Below are positions 20,289 through 30,103 of a stretch of 64,000 bases of DNA, in pieces (position 1 is the first letter of the stretch; each line of letters begins with the position of its first letter). The stretch is from Eutreptiella sp. 'Long Island Sound 2002' (taxonomy: Eukaryota > Euglenozoa > Euglenophyceae > Eutreptiales > Eutreptiaceae). The notes beneath the pieces were generated by a model, which was given only the letters and a program-made list of their open reading frames with translations, made no database searches and was not told the DNA's origin. The translations under genes and the position numbers were made by a program. The stretch lies in assembly GCA_964036045.1 (NCBI GenBank), contig OZ038380.1, positions 168,426,535-168,490,534 of the forward strand, given 5' to 3'.

Positions 20289-22164
20289 GTGTGGCTCCTG
20301 GTCCTCCAACCACGCCACATCCGGCAGGAAGGGTGCAGACGATGTGATGAGTTCAGTGTTCCCTTATTGGATTTCTGGTCCAATCTGAACTCCGATTCCC
20401 ATCACACACGACAGAAAGTCTGGCTGGTTTTCCCTTTTCGTTGCTGTCACAAATGCCCATGCTGCTGGGCCTGGCAGGCTAGCCTGTCAATCCCCAGCGA
20501 GTGGCCTCTCATACGCAAGAGGATGCACCAAACGATGGGATGTGGACAGGTTCACTCTCGGGATGTGGGGGATTGCCTCCCCCCCCGCTGCCACCCCGGA
20601 ACATGCACACGTTGCATCGCTGCTTGTACATCCAACCCTCAGGACCGGTTGTCAGTGGTTCCTCATGTGCGGGGGGTGGGCACTGAATCCTGTTAAGAGA
20701 TGGCAACACAGAGATGCAGGAGGGGGGGGGATTACATGTTTGTTCTGACGAGCCCCCCCCCCCCCCCGCCCCCGTGCAGAGCGAGGGTTAGAGACTAACC
20801 GGCACTGTGGGAGGGTGGTGGGTGCGAGCTGACCCAGATGTACAGATGGCCAAGGCCAAAGCACCATCAAAAGCCACCTGGTGTGGTACAGAACTGGTCT
20901 GCGCTGCAGTGCAGCAAGGCAAAACACTGAACTGTGTGGTGATGACCATGCGCCTGTGACACGGGGGCGTATGCGAGCCCAGTATCCGTTGCCTCATGCC
21001 CCCCCCCCCCCCCTGTGCGGGAGTGTGTGGTGCAGAATGGAGTTACAGATTGAACTGATTGAGTCTGGCACAGGGTCAGGACTATGCTGGTTATTTCAAA
21101 ACCTGACATCATGGCCTGTGCGAGAGCAACACCCTTGTCAGAGCAACGCAAATTTTGGATCACCCCGCAAGCCCAAGCGGGGTGGCGGGGTGGCGGGGGC
21201 CAATGCGGCAAGCAGGGCCCCAGCCCAAGGACGTCACCGCCCAGCCGCAGCACGCGGCCTCTTCGCTCTGGGCTTTGCCAGATTCGCTACTCCGACGGCG
21301 CCAAGGGATGAGGGGCAGGGGAGAGCGTCCACGCCCCCGAGAGGATCGGAGACCCCGGGCAAGGGGCACGGGAGGGCCTGCGGCGAAGACACCTGAGCCC
21401 TTGGCGCCGGTCCTTCTCTCGCGCCGTGTACACTAAGGGTGAGGCTTGGGGGGGCGGCACGGTGGCTCTGCCAGGTCCTGCTTCTGCGCTCACCCCTGTA
21501 CGCACAGCGTGCAGGACCTAAATAGGCTGACCTGCTTGTTTCCGCAACTTTTGGAACCGCGGAATTTGGCGGTTCCTTTTTCTGGTGGTCCATGAGGATC
21601 AAGCCTTTTCTGTGATTTGAGGCTGGGGGATGGTGTTTTAGGGATACTGGTTGCTGCCCTGCCACCCACTTTCACCCCTTCTTGTCCTTTGGAGCCTTGT
21701 CAGAGCAACACTCGGTGGTGTTTCCGTCAAAATTTGGAACTTTAGCATTGCTCTTGCAAGGGGGGGGGGGGCTAGGCCTTCCTCTGTCTTTTTTTTGTGT
21801 GTGACTGCTCATATGGGCACGCACCGTTCCCCGAAATCTGGGTCTGCCGAAATCTCCCGTAGCTGACTGTCCACACAAGGCACCGAAAATTTGGGCTGAG
21901 ATTCTCGCCGCCGAAAACGGCCCCACCTGGAATCCCCCCCTCCGCCCCGCCGCATCATGCGTCCTGCGTTGAGGCGCTTGCCCTGCTGCCGGGCGTACTA
22001 CTGAGGTTCCGGGCATCATCAGGCCCGCAGCTCCGCCGGTGCCCCTCTTGGAAGGCCGCGGGGATCCGTTGGCGTGAGGCTTGAGTGCGTCCGTTGCTGC
22101 ACCCCCTTCGCGGTGGCCCCTCCCCCTTTTGCTCGGTCGCCCGCGCTCTCCGCACGCGGCGCAG
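20289..22164 (+). other. 1,876-bp intron inside an RRM
   Basis: GT at 20289 and AG at 22163-22164, after CGCACGCGGCGCAG. It contains poly-C runs (about 20753-20768 and 21001-21013), a copy of the dispersed poly-C repeat (20880-21130), a CTTGTCAGAGCAAC segment seen twice (near 21134 and 21696) and a GC-rich stretch at 21160-21420 with open frames but no motif. Both flanking exons are in phase 0. Confidence 0.75.
20880..21130 (+). repeat. Dispersed poly-C-bearing repeat, intronic copy
   Basis: Shares ordered segments with 35774-36296: a GGTCTG-led stretch, AGCAAGGCAAAACAC, a GACACGGGGG / GTATCCGTTGC pair, a poly-C tract and TGAGTCTGGCA. The order differs slightly between copies. No coding capacity. 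It looks like a SINE-size dispersed family, but no Pol III boxes are evident. Confidence 0.55.
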
Positions 22165-22641
22165 GAGGAGCACCTCATCGACTACTACGACCCGCTGCCG
22201 GGCGAGCGGCGCATCAAGTTGGTGTTCGGCAAGGCCTGCAACTTCATTGGGGAGGCGGTGATCGGGTTCCAGAACGCCGCCACGGCCGCGAAGGCGATGG
22301 CCATGGGGCCGCCGACGATCGAAGGGGTGCAGGCGACGGTGCAGACGGTCGGGCGCCTCCCGGCCGGCCTGCAGATCTTCGTGCAGGGGCCCATGGCGCT
22401 GAGCGACGACGACATCTACGCGCAGTACAAGGGCCTCGGGGAGGACGCCGTGCACCGCATCGCCTGGCGGGAGCGGCCGGGCAAGACCGACGGGAAGCTG
22501 GTGCGCCTGGGGCACGTGGGCTTCAGGACCGAGGAGCTGAGGAACAAGGCGCTCAAGATGGGGCCGTTCAAGGCGTCGGGGGGGCAGGTGACGGTGGAGG
22601 AATGCCGCCCTGACAAGGAGGAGGAGAAGGCCAAGAAGTAG
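22165..22641 (+). CDS. Multi-RRM RNA-binding protein, exon B (3' end)
   Basis: 158 codons to TAG at 22639, opening in phase 0. Joined to exon A, residues about 112-186 of the product form a complete RRM: TEIHIRGLPPGTK from exon A, then EEHLIDYYDPL, then GEAVIGFQNAATAAKAM as the RNP1 strand and second helix. A further RRM follows at about 193-270, with QIFVQGPMALSDDDI as RNP2 and helix 1 and RLGHVGFRTEE in the RNP1 position. The C-terminus is acidic-basic (DKEEEKAKK). RNP1 lacks the usual aromatic pair in part, so RNA affinity may be altered, as in quasi-RRMs. The splice junction falls between strand 1 and helix 1 of the RRM. The visible product is 282 residues without its N-terminal exons. 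Confidence 0.8.
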   Translation, partial: EEHLIDYYDPLPGERRIKLVFGKACNFIGEAVIGFQNAATAAKAMAMGPPTIEGVQATVQTVGRLPAGLQIFVQGPMALSDDDIYAQYKGLGEDAVHRIAWRERPGKTDGKLVRLGHVGFRTEELRNKALKMGPFKASGGQVTVEECRPDKEEEKAKK

Positions 22642-25303
22642 GGTGCTTGGGCCGCATCAGCCGCGCCCACCAGACATTCCGCGAGTTGTCCGGCTCGGGC
22701 AACGAGTCTCGTCAGGAATTGTGCCACCTGCCGCTCAGTAATACCTGCTGCTCAGAGCTCAGTAGGAACCAGGCGCGTCTCGTGTCTGGCTCAGTAGGGC
22801 CTAGCGCTCTGTCGCGTGTGACCTGCCGGACTGGCAAGTCTGGCGCCCACTCACGCGTGTGTGGCTTGTCGACTCGCGAGGCGCAGGGGACGCCACGTTG
22901 GGCCGGAGGGCATGGCCCGTCACGGTATGTACGGCCGTGCACACGAACGAAGAGGCCATCCTCCCACCTCAAACGAATGCGACCCACAGAGGGGGCGTAC
23001 GGCGCCTCTAGTCACAAATTTCATTTTGGGGGTGGTCGTCTAGCCCACCATTTTTGTGCGGGTATAGCGACAGCTCCAACACAAGACCCTCCCCCCCTTT
23101 TCCGCGGAGGGACCGCTCTACGGAACATTGGGCGGTGAAGATCGTGGTGCGGCAGGCACGAGCCTATTGCGGAGGGCGAACCTGACCATTTGTGGCCCTC
23201 TTCAGTTAGCACGGCCTTGTCTGTGACGCACGATTGCGTACTGAGAGCGCTACCCGGTGTGATGCCGGAGGGTGACGACCATCATTGGATTATGGCGAAG
23301 CACGACGACCCCGGCACCGTCCCTTCGGGGGCCTTTTTAGGGATTGCTGTTTTGTGGTCCCACATGCAAGTCAACCTCATCTTGAGGTGATTGTAGTGGG
23401 AAAGAGCGGCTGTTTGATGGTTGTGAGGGTTGTGTGTGAGCATCGCAACATTCTTGCCTGAGAGTTGCTTGAGAATTGTTTGAGAGTTGCGGGAGAGTTA
23501 CTTGAGAATTACAGCCAATCCTTCATGTTTTGCTGGTCATGGCTGATGTTGCTGTTTGCAGCAAGGCTGTGCCGCGTTCCATGTCAGGCTGCGCACCGCC
23601 ACGGCCTTGCTTGATGACCCCGTGGTCCCGTCATTTCTGGAGCCTGCAGGTCTGTGTTGTCTGCACTTTGTGTGTCCGCCTTGTGCCCTAAAGGACCACG
23701 GCTCGAAACATGCATCCGCATGCCACAGCGCAGCGTCAGTTCGGTATGGGGAACCAGGACAGAGGCCAGAGGCGCCGCACAGGATGTCCGCCGAGGTCCG
23801 CCCCCATCACGACGGCACCACATCCTGCCCCATGGGTTACCCCGCCAACCGCCGGTGTTGTGCCCAGCCGACGTCGGTCATCCTACAACCGCCGCCGCCG
23901 ACCCAAGGACGGGGATTGCGGGCCTGCTTCGCTTCCCATTCCACCGCGCCCCCCTACCTCCCTTACCTTTTGAGCATGGCTCAGCGAAAGCGTATGAATG
24001 ACGTGTTGCTTGTCAAGCAATGACTGACCTGTCCATCCAAATTTCTATCCACCCTCGTTGCCTTGGCTTTCGAACCTCCATCCCAGCCCCACCGGCCGCA
24101 GATGAGTCGTTGTGGCGATGCTGGTGGCAACCTTGGCCAGTGCTGCACGCCAGTGGGTGTGCAGGCCGATGCGCGATCCACCCTGATGTCTCTGTCTTTG
24201 ACCGATCACAGCGATGCCTCGTTTCTCACTCTGTACCCTTTCCCCTCCACAATTTTCCCCGTGGTGTTCTCTTTGAAGTTATATATGTGTTTGTAGCACA
24301 ACGCTCTCGAGGATGGTGTGCACTGACGACAGAGCCTGCCATGGGGGAAGGCATACATGTCCATCTACGGCTTTCCCAGCCTATGTTGGCCGATCTAAAC
24401 TCAGGGAGGTGTCATGCTGGGAACTCCTGTGTTGCAATGCCTGCTACAGCATCTGTAACCTCAATGCACGGGCATGTGTCGCAGCCTCTTGCCGCGCCTG
24501 CTTGGTGAGGGTGACTACCTTAGTGCGATTCAATGTCATACCTGTCATGGAGCGTTTGGGGTGTGGGGCTTGACATGGGTGTTGTTGGTCTGGTGGCATA
24601 TGATGTCGCGTGGGCGGGCGTACTTTGAGGGTACATGGTGGTAGCATGCAAGGACCTGAAGTTGAGTTGTGGGCTCACAGGGTGATGACCATCAGCTAAG
24701 CAAGCATTGGGAAGAATTGACAGCGGATGGTGCTCAATGGGGCAATGTCTGAAAAGGAGGTCTAGATACTGGGGGGATTGCAGTACTTTTTTCTGCATAC
24801 TGTTCTGGAGCACGCGGCCGGGATTCCCTGCATGGCAGGGGCCACTTTGAGACGGCCTGCGTATAGCATATGGGCGCCCCTTTTTGCATGATTCCTTGAA
24901 AATTCCGCTCGTTCTCTGTTTGATCCTTCACTGTCTGTCCAGGGGGCTGGAGAAAAACAGATTCCATTGCAGCTGCTAGCCACTTGGTGCGAGATGCACT
25001 TTGAGTGGACTGCAGTAGACCTCTGCGGGCAAATTCCACCACCAAAACAACATAGTGTCCCTGCGCACAAGCGGGTGCCAAGAAGCGGGGAACGCCACCA
25101 GATTCGGTGTTCCCACGCACAGTACAATCGACAGCGGTGGTGTGTGCCACTGCATCAGTCGTGGCCAGGGTTCAGGGTGTTTCTCAGCCGCGAACCCTTG
25201 CTTACGTGCACGTCGTGCCTTGTTCACTTCGGGGGGTCCTGCTCCCTGCCGCCCGCCTGCCTGCCCTCCTTTCCCTCTCTCAACCATCCTTCCCCTGCCA
25301 AGA
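22642..25303. other. No confident gene (2.7 kb)
   Basis: GC-rich 3' flank of the RNA-binding gene followed by mixed DNA. Many overlapping open frames (for example 23556-24023 and 24020-24508) lack motifs and splice context. An 11-bp tandem repeat lies at 23460-23514. Confidence 0.5.
23460..23514. repeat. 11-bp tandem repeat, five units
   Basis: Five units of the type GAGAGTTGCTT / GAGAATTGTTT start at 23460, 23471, 23482, 23493 and 23504. Units vary at two to four positions. Confidence 0.85.
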
Positions 25304-25432
25304 ATGCCGAAAGTTGGCTCTCAGGGCAGGAAGCAGGTCCATTTACCTTTAGAAAACAACTACAATTCGAGCAAGGGGAATGCCATGCACGCAGTGCAAC
25401 GTTTTGGATGTCGGCAAATACTCGAACCCTAG
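25304..25432 (+). CDS. Small hypothetical frame (42 codons)
   Basis: ATG at 25304 to TAG at 25430. The peptide (MPKVGSQGRKQVHLPLENNY onward) has ordinary composition but no known motif. It may be a coding fragment of a larger, decayed gene or element; the DNA after it (25433-25800) also looks partly coding. Confidence 0.2.
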   Translation: MPKVGSQGRKQVHLPLENNYNSSKGNAMHAVQRFGCRQILEP

Positions 25433-26111
25433 TTTTGGCCCCTTTTCACAAGTTTTTGGTTCCGTACCAGGGTTTTTTTTGGCTTCCCAAGCATTTAGGA
25501 TGTGGCACCAAAACCTTGGTCGACTTCAAAGTGATTCTCGAACCGAGATGCTCAAGATCATCGATCGGTATGGCCACGTCCACAACTGCAGAGAAGTCAA
25601 CGTGGTCATCGTCGCTCGAAGGCTCTCGATCGCCGATACTCGATGGTGGCGAGTCGACACCAGGACCGGACAGTTCTTCTTCCACGATGCTGTTGGTTAT
25701 AACTACAACCAGAAGTATCGATGGACACCTGGCCAACCCTATGGTATTGACACCTTTCAGTCTTCCCCCTAGTAAACAGGTGACAGGTATTCTTGGGTGA
25801 GTATCCTAGCCTCTGCGTGCGCAATATGCACGCAGTGCGCACGCAGTGCAAACACTTAGCCAAGGGCCTGGGCAAATGTATCTCACATGCATCTCAGGTG
25901 CTTATGGGATCTCGGGTTTTGAAGCATTTCAGGTATGTGAACAGCTGTCCTGTGCCAGGGTGACCCACTAAAAGGTGACCCCACATGGCAGTCGCACTTC
26001 TTGCCTTCGTTTAGCACAACTTTCTGATCTGACATGCTCCCTAGTCACTTTTGGAGAGAGGAATTTTTTTTGGCCCGATGAACTTTTTTTTTTTGGACGC
26101 CAAGAACCAAA
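25433..26111. other. Ambiguous coding relic upstream of the LINE
   Basis: Both strands are open between about 25446 and 25772. On + the frame ends at TAG 25770 and includes RRLSIADTRWWRVDTRTGQF; on - it includes DDDHVDFSAVVDVAIPIDDL. I cannot decide between them. At 25825-25855 is a GCACGCAGTGCGCACGCAG run that closely resembles 32535-32567 beyond the other end of the LINE. Poly-T and poly-A-like runs occur at 26065-26095. Confidence 0.35.
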
Positions 26112-26303
26112 GCGAGTCCCCACCGGATAGGTGTTCACAGGATGCCCGCCCCACCTTCCGCTTGTAGATAGAGAGCAAAACGGGCAAAGCACAGGTGGTG
26201 TACCAAAGCGGGACCCCAGCGGATAGGTGTTCACGGGATGCCCGCCCCACCACCCGCTTGTAGATAGAGAGCAAAACGGGCAAAGCACATATGGTGCGCA
26301 TAT
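26112..26303. repeat. Two tandem 96-bp units
   Basis: GGATAGGTGTTCAC begins at 26125 and again at 26221, and the intervening DNA (a GCCCGCCCCACC stretch, then CTTGTAGATAGAGAG and AAAACGGGCAAAGCACA) is duplicated with few changes. The second unit ends where the LINE reading frame becomes recognisable, so these may be part of the LINE's 5' region. Confidence 0.85.
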
Positions 26304-27140
26304 GGTGGGCCGCCATAGAAGTGTTCTCACCAGCAATGTTTCACATTGCGGAACACTGTTTTACCCAGGGCACCTTCTTTGAAGATTGGGGTCTGGGGAT
26401 AATAAAAAGTATACCCAAAGTGGCGGGCACCTGCGTGATTGCCAAGCTCATACCCATCGCGCTGCAAGCGGTAAAAGAAAAGTGGCTCATGACCATCCTG
26501 TGCCTGCAGGTGGAACAAATTTTTCAGCACCTACCACACAGCAGGCAGGTGGGCTGCGTCAAAGGACGCCAGATGATCAACCATATACGGGGGGTCAGGA
26601 GCGCGTTTGAGATGTCAAAACGATGTTTGATGGTCAGTTTCGAGTTTTCAAATGCATTTCCCACACTCATTCACACGTTCATACAAGCCGACCTGCACCT
26701 GATCGAACTGCCAATTGGCTACGTCATGCTTGTACTGGCCACACTGCGCACCGCCTACCAGTTGTGCGTGGGAAGGGGTGTGGTCAGGGAGGTGTGTTAC
26801 ATACCCAGGGCAGGGATAGGACAGGGGGACCCGTTCTCACCAGTCCTGTTCTCCTTTTGCGTTTCCTTTGTTCTGCACCAAATTCCTACATGTACGCAGA
26901 TGATCTGTGTTCCATCATTGAGGGGGCGACCCTCGTTCGTACCTTGTCCCGAGTACAAGAAGCCATGAAGGCTTTTGCCAAGTTCTCAGGTCAGGTGCTG
27001 AACCTCGGTAAATGTGGTGTAGTTATCAAGGGCCCGCTGACTTCGACCGAAAAGGGTCACATTTAGTCGGTCAAAGACAAACAGCTGTTGTTAGGCATCC
27101 CGATAGTAGACTCCGTAAAATACCTAGGGGTGAGAATGGG
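26291..27140 (+). pseudogene. LINE reverse transcriptase, left part (interrupted)
   Basis: Non-LTR reverse transcriptase fingers and palm. From ATG at 26291 come SIPKV, then QVGCVKGRQMINH (the Q-x-G-F-x-x-G-R-x-x-x-N region), motif A as SFEFSNAF, and motif B as AGIGQGDPFSP. The catalytic YADD box (26893-26904) is in the +2 frame relative to these, so an indel lies between about 26840 and 26892. A TAG interrupts the new frame at 27064. Motif A carries Glu where the catalytic Asp is expected. The frame continues as SVKYLGVRMGN up to 27140, where the tyrosine-recombinase element begins, and resumes at 32202. Endonuclease and upstream domains are absent. The copy is dead several times over. Confidence 0.85.
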
Positions 27141-27279
27141 AAACCGAAGTTTTCCATAAAAACTGAGGTTTTGGGAGGGGGGGGGTGCAGTGGCTGAGGC
27201 TGAGACTGAGGCAGACCCCCCCCCCCCCTGTACTGTACAGCTGATGTTATTTTGCTGAGTGTACCTTCTGGGGACTACT
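27141..27279 (+). repeat. Split direct repeat A1 (left end)
   Basis: 139 bp starting AAACCGAAG, containing a G-run, a GCTGAGGCTGAGACTGAGG stretch, a C-run and the palindrome CTGTACTGTACAG, and ending GGGACTACT. It matches A2 (31893-32030) almost base for base. The gag start codon lies four bases after its end. Confidence 0.95.
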
Positions 27280-27282
27280 GAA

Positions 27283-28434
27283 ATGCCAGAGGGTACCTCA
27301 AATGGGTCAGCGGAAGCGACCGGTGGGGAAAGCCGGGGGGCGAAGCGGGCCAGGCTGGCCTTCAATCGGGACGACATGGACCTGGACTCCGTCAAGACCC
27401 CTGAGTACGCGCGCTGGGAGCGGTGGCGCGACGTTGCTGCGGCCACCGCGTACGGGTTCCTCGACAGCGCGGACGCTGGCATCATGGCCGCCCAGTACCA
27501 GGAGCGCCTGATGGAGGATGGTCTGTCCGTGGCGGGCGTTGATCGGGCTGTGGAGTGGGCTGGTGGCGGCCTCGACGCCCCAACGGCCCTGATATACATG
27601 GCCCTCTTTGAGCGCTCCTCAAACCTGCGGCTCGACGTCGAAGCGGCTGCGTGGCAGGCAGTACCCCAACCCAGTGCACCTGCCCGGGAGCAGCAGGAGG
27701 AGCTGCCGCGGGACCGTCCGTCACAGGAGCCGCAGGAGCCGAAGGAGACCGCGGAGCAGGCGGAGATACGACGGCTGGAGGCTCGCATCCGAGAGCTCCA
27801 GCTGCCAAAGGTACCACCCCTGTCTGAGGGAGAGCTCACCAAAATAGCTTCTGGGCAGCACCCCTGGCTCTGGCAGCAGGAGCTCATCCAGGCCTTGAAC
27901 ACCTGGCTCAAAACGGAGGACCCCGTTGGGAAGGGCAATGCGCTTGTGGAGGCGGTGTGGAAGGTGGTCTACAGGGACTGCCAGCCTGCGCCCACCCACC
28001 CCGCTGGGGCAGCGGCACGGCCAGCACCGCAGGGATGGTACGCCCAGGCCCAGCAGCCTGCACCACAACAGGCCCAGACGCAGCCGCCACCCCAGGCGCA
28101 GACCCCGGCCCCTGCTCCCCCCGGGGCATGCTTCCGCTGTGGCATGCACGGGCACTGGGCCAGGGACTTTGCCAGTGGTGGGCAGGGGCGGGCCCCTTCC
28201 GTCGCAAGTTCCGTCGCCGGCTCGTACCGGGGGGGGTTCAGTACCGTAGGTAGCCAGAGCCTGTACACTGCGCACAGCACGGGCCGCACCTATGACGCGA
28301 CTGGCCCCCCCCCGTACCCATGTTTTCGATGCGGCCGCAACCACTGGGCCGTGGGCGGCCCGTGCCCGGCACCGCCTGCCCCGCCCCCCCAGCCCTTTCC
28401 GGCCGGGCCGGCCCCAGCGCCGGCCAACTGCTGA
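27283..28434 (+). CDS. Gag-like nucleocapsid protein of the tyrosine-recombinase element
   Basis: 383 codons from ATG at 27283, the first ATG after A1, to TGA at 28432. An Arg/Glu-rich alpha-helical N-terminal half (including RDDMDLDSVKTPEYARWERW and EQAEIRRLEARIRELQ, a likely coiled coil) is followed by a Pro/Gln/Ala-rich linker and two zinc-knuckle-like motifs. The first, at residue 283, reads CFRCGMHGHW; it lacks its last Cys, having Phe (TTT) where TGT would be expected. The second, at residue 347, is CFRCGRNHWAVGGPC. The protein would package the element RNA. Its 3' end overlaps the recombinase frame by about 140 bp. Confidence 0.85.
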   Translation: MPEGTSNGSAEATGGESRGAKRARLAFNRDDMDLDSVKTPEYARWERWRDVAAATAYGFLDSADAGIMAAQYQERLMEDGLSVAGVDRAVEWAGGGLDAPTALIYMALFERSSNLRLDVEAAAWQAVPQPSAPAREQQEELPRDRPSQEPQEPKETAEQAEIRRLEARIRELQLPKVPPLSEGELTKIASGQHPWLWQQELIQALNTWLKTEDPVGKGNALVEAVWKVVYRDCQPAPTHPAGAAARPAPQGWYAQAQQPAPQQAQTQPPPQAQTPAPAPPGACFRCGMHGHWARDFASGGQGRAPSVASSVAGSYRGGFSTVGSQSLYTAHSTGRTYDATGPPPYPCFRCGRNHWAVGGPCPAPPAPPPQPFPAGPAPAPANC

Positions 28435-30103
28435 AGGGCCCAGTGCCCACGGCGGCGAGCGGCCCGCCAACGAGGGGAGCACGGATGACGAGGGGGGCGG
28501 CGCGCTCAACCTGCGATACGCGGGGTCGGCAGTGGACAGCCTATGGTGGGGCAATTACACGGAGGAGCCCCTCGCGCTGGCCATCCGGCGGTGGTCCCCG
28601 GGTACCGTGGAGCGTTGGACCGCGATCCTCAGGGATGTGGGCCGGTTCAGGGCACACTGGCCAGAGCTGGACGCAGCGGGGGCACTGTCCCGGTACCTCG
28701 TCAGGCGCGCCGCCATGGGCCAGCAGCCTGGAACGCTGCGAGGCGTCATATCCGCCCTCCGCCTGGCAGAGAAGCTGGGCTGCATACCACCCACAGTGCG
28801 GCCCGTACACTGGCTCATGGCACGAGGCGCCGCGACCACCACTGCCGCGCCATGACCAACCCAAGTGTGGGCCGAGCTGGTCACCCTCCGGCTCATGGCC
28901 CGAAACATCAGGACCACCCTCGACTGGTTCTGCCTGGGCCTTGCCGTCATCTCCTTTGCCGCTCTCCTCAGGGTGGGTGAAGCAGCCAGCGTACGACCGG
29001 TGGACATCCGGACACGGTGCACGTTGGGGTTCTTCGATGACAAAAAGGACGACGACTGGGTCACAGTACGACTGGGGGCATGGCCCGATGCATGGCGCGC
29101 AGCGATGGCAGCCCACCCGTGGGTCTCCAGCAGGCCCGCATCGGTGCCGCTCATGGCTGCCGCGTTCGACCTTCAGGCGGCGATCCATGGCTTGCTGGCT
29201 GCCACGGGATGGGAATCCATGGGGTGGCACGCCTGGAGACGTGGAGGGGCTGCGGCCATGCGGGCGTTCGGAGCCGCCGTCGCCAGCATCGCGGTGGCTG
29301 GGCGATGGGACAACGAGGCGGAGGCCAACAGGTACGCCAGCGCGCCCCCTGGGTGGGAGTTCTTCCTGCCCGACAACGTGCCCTGGCCCACGGCGGGATT
29401 TGGCGTCGAAATCCGGCCGGTACACGCGTACCAGCTCTGGGCGCTCGGCACGCTTGGACCCCGTGGCCCCGACGGGACGGACGCCGCCCCGGCCCCACCC
29501 GATGTCTGCGCTGGGAACCGTGGCAGCCAAGGGGCCGGCCTGCGTGGCGATTCCGACATGCGGGACACCATCATACTGGGCTCCTCTAGTGACGAGTCGC
29601 CCGACACGGTGGCACGCAGGGCCGCTCGGCACCCCCGCGAAAACCAGCGCAGGGCCTTTGTGCACCGAACCGTGGCCCGCGGCCGATCGGCACCAGCAGC
29701 GCGGGCGACGAGGGCTGCACCCGCCCCGAAGCCCCAGCCCAAGCACGCCGCTGGTGGAGCAGCCGAACGCCAACCCGCAGCGACCCCCCGTTCCACGACG
29801 GTGCCCCGGGTCACGCCGGCCCGGGCCAGCACCCGAGGCACCCAAGCACCCGGAGGGGCGCCGGCGAGACGGCGCAGCGGGACGGCTGGAGATGCAGCTG
29901 GCGGTTGCCCGGTGCGCCAGGTGCGGCCTCGACTGGAACGACCACCTGGAGGCAGCAGCGCGCCACATGGGGCGCAGCCTGAAGGCCCCCGCTCACAGTG
30001 TCCTGTCCCTGTTGCAGGCGTGGTGGGCGGAGTCTATCAAGTGGGCTGTGGATCGCCCAGTGTGGAAGGAGCAGGCGGCGGCCGCAGACCTGGCGCTGGC
30101 TGA
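28292..30103 (+). CDS. Tyrosine recombinase (integrase) of the element, one in-frame TGA
   Basis: 604 codons in one register from ATG 28292 to TAG 30101, broken only by TGA at 28853. The part before the TGA is an Arg/Trp-rich helical domain like the core-binding domain of phage-type integrases (WSPGTVERWTAILRDVGRF). The catalytic domain follows: Arg in LLRVGEAAS (codon 28970), His-x-x-Arg in WHAWRRG (28228+1000, codons 29228 and 29237), a GRW triad in place of the usual G-H-T/W, and Tyr in EANRYAS (29333), the nucleophile. A long Ala/Pro/Arg-rich tail overlaps the RT frame by 212 bp. It would join the circular DNA copy to the target at AAAC. TGA follows CCA and precedes CCA, and CGA to TGA is an easy mutation; readthrough or frame bypass cannot be excluded. 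Confidence 0.8.

Noticed and set aside
28541-29968. A 475-codon minus-strand frame opposite the recombinase
   Set aside because: Shadow of the GC-rich recombinase coding strand. The plus strand carries the catalytic motifs and the split repeats.
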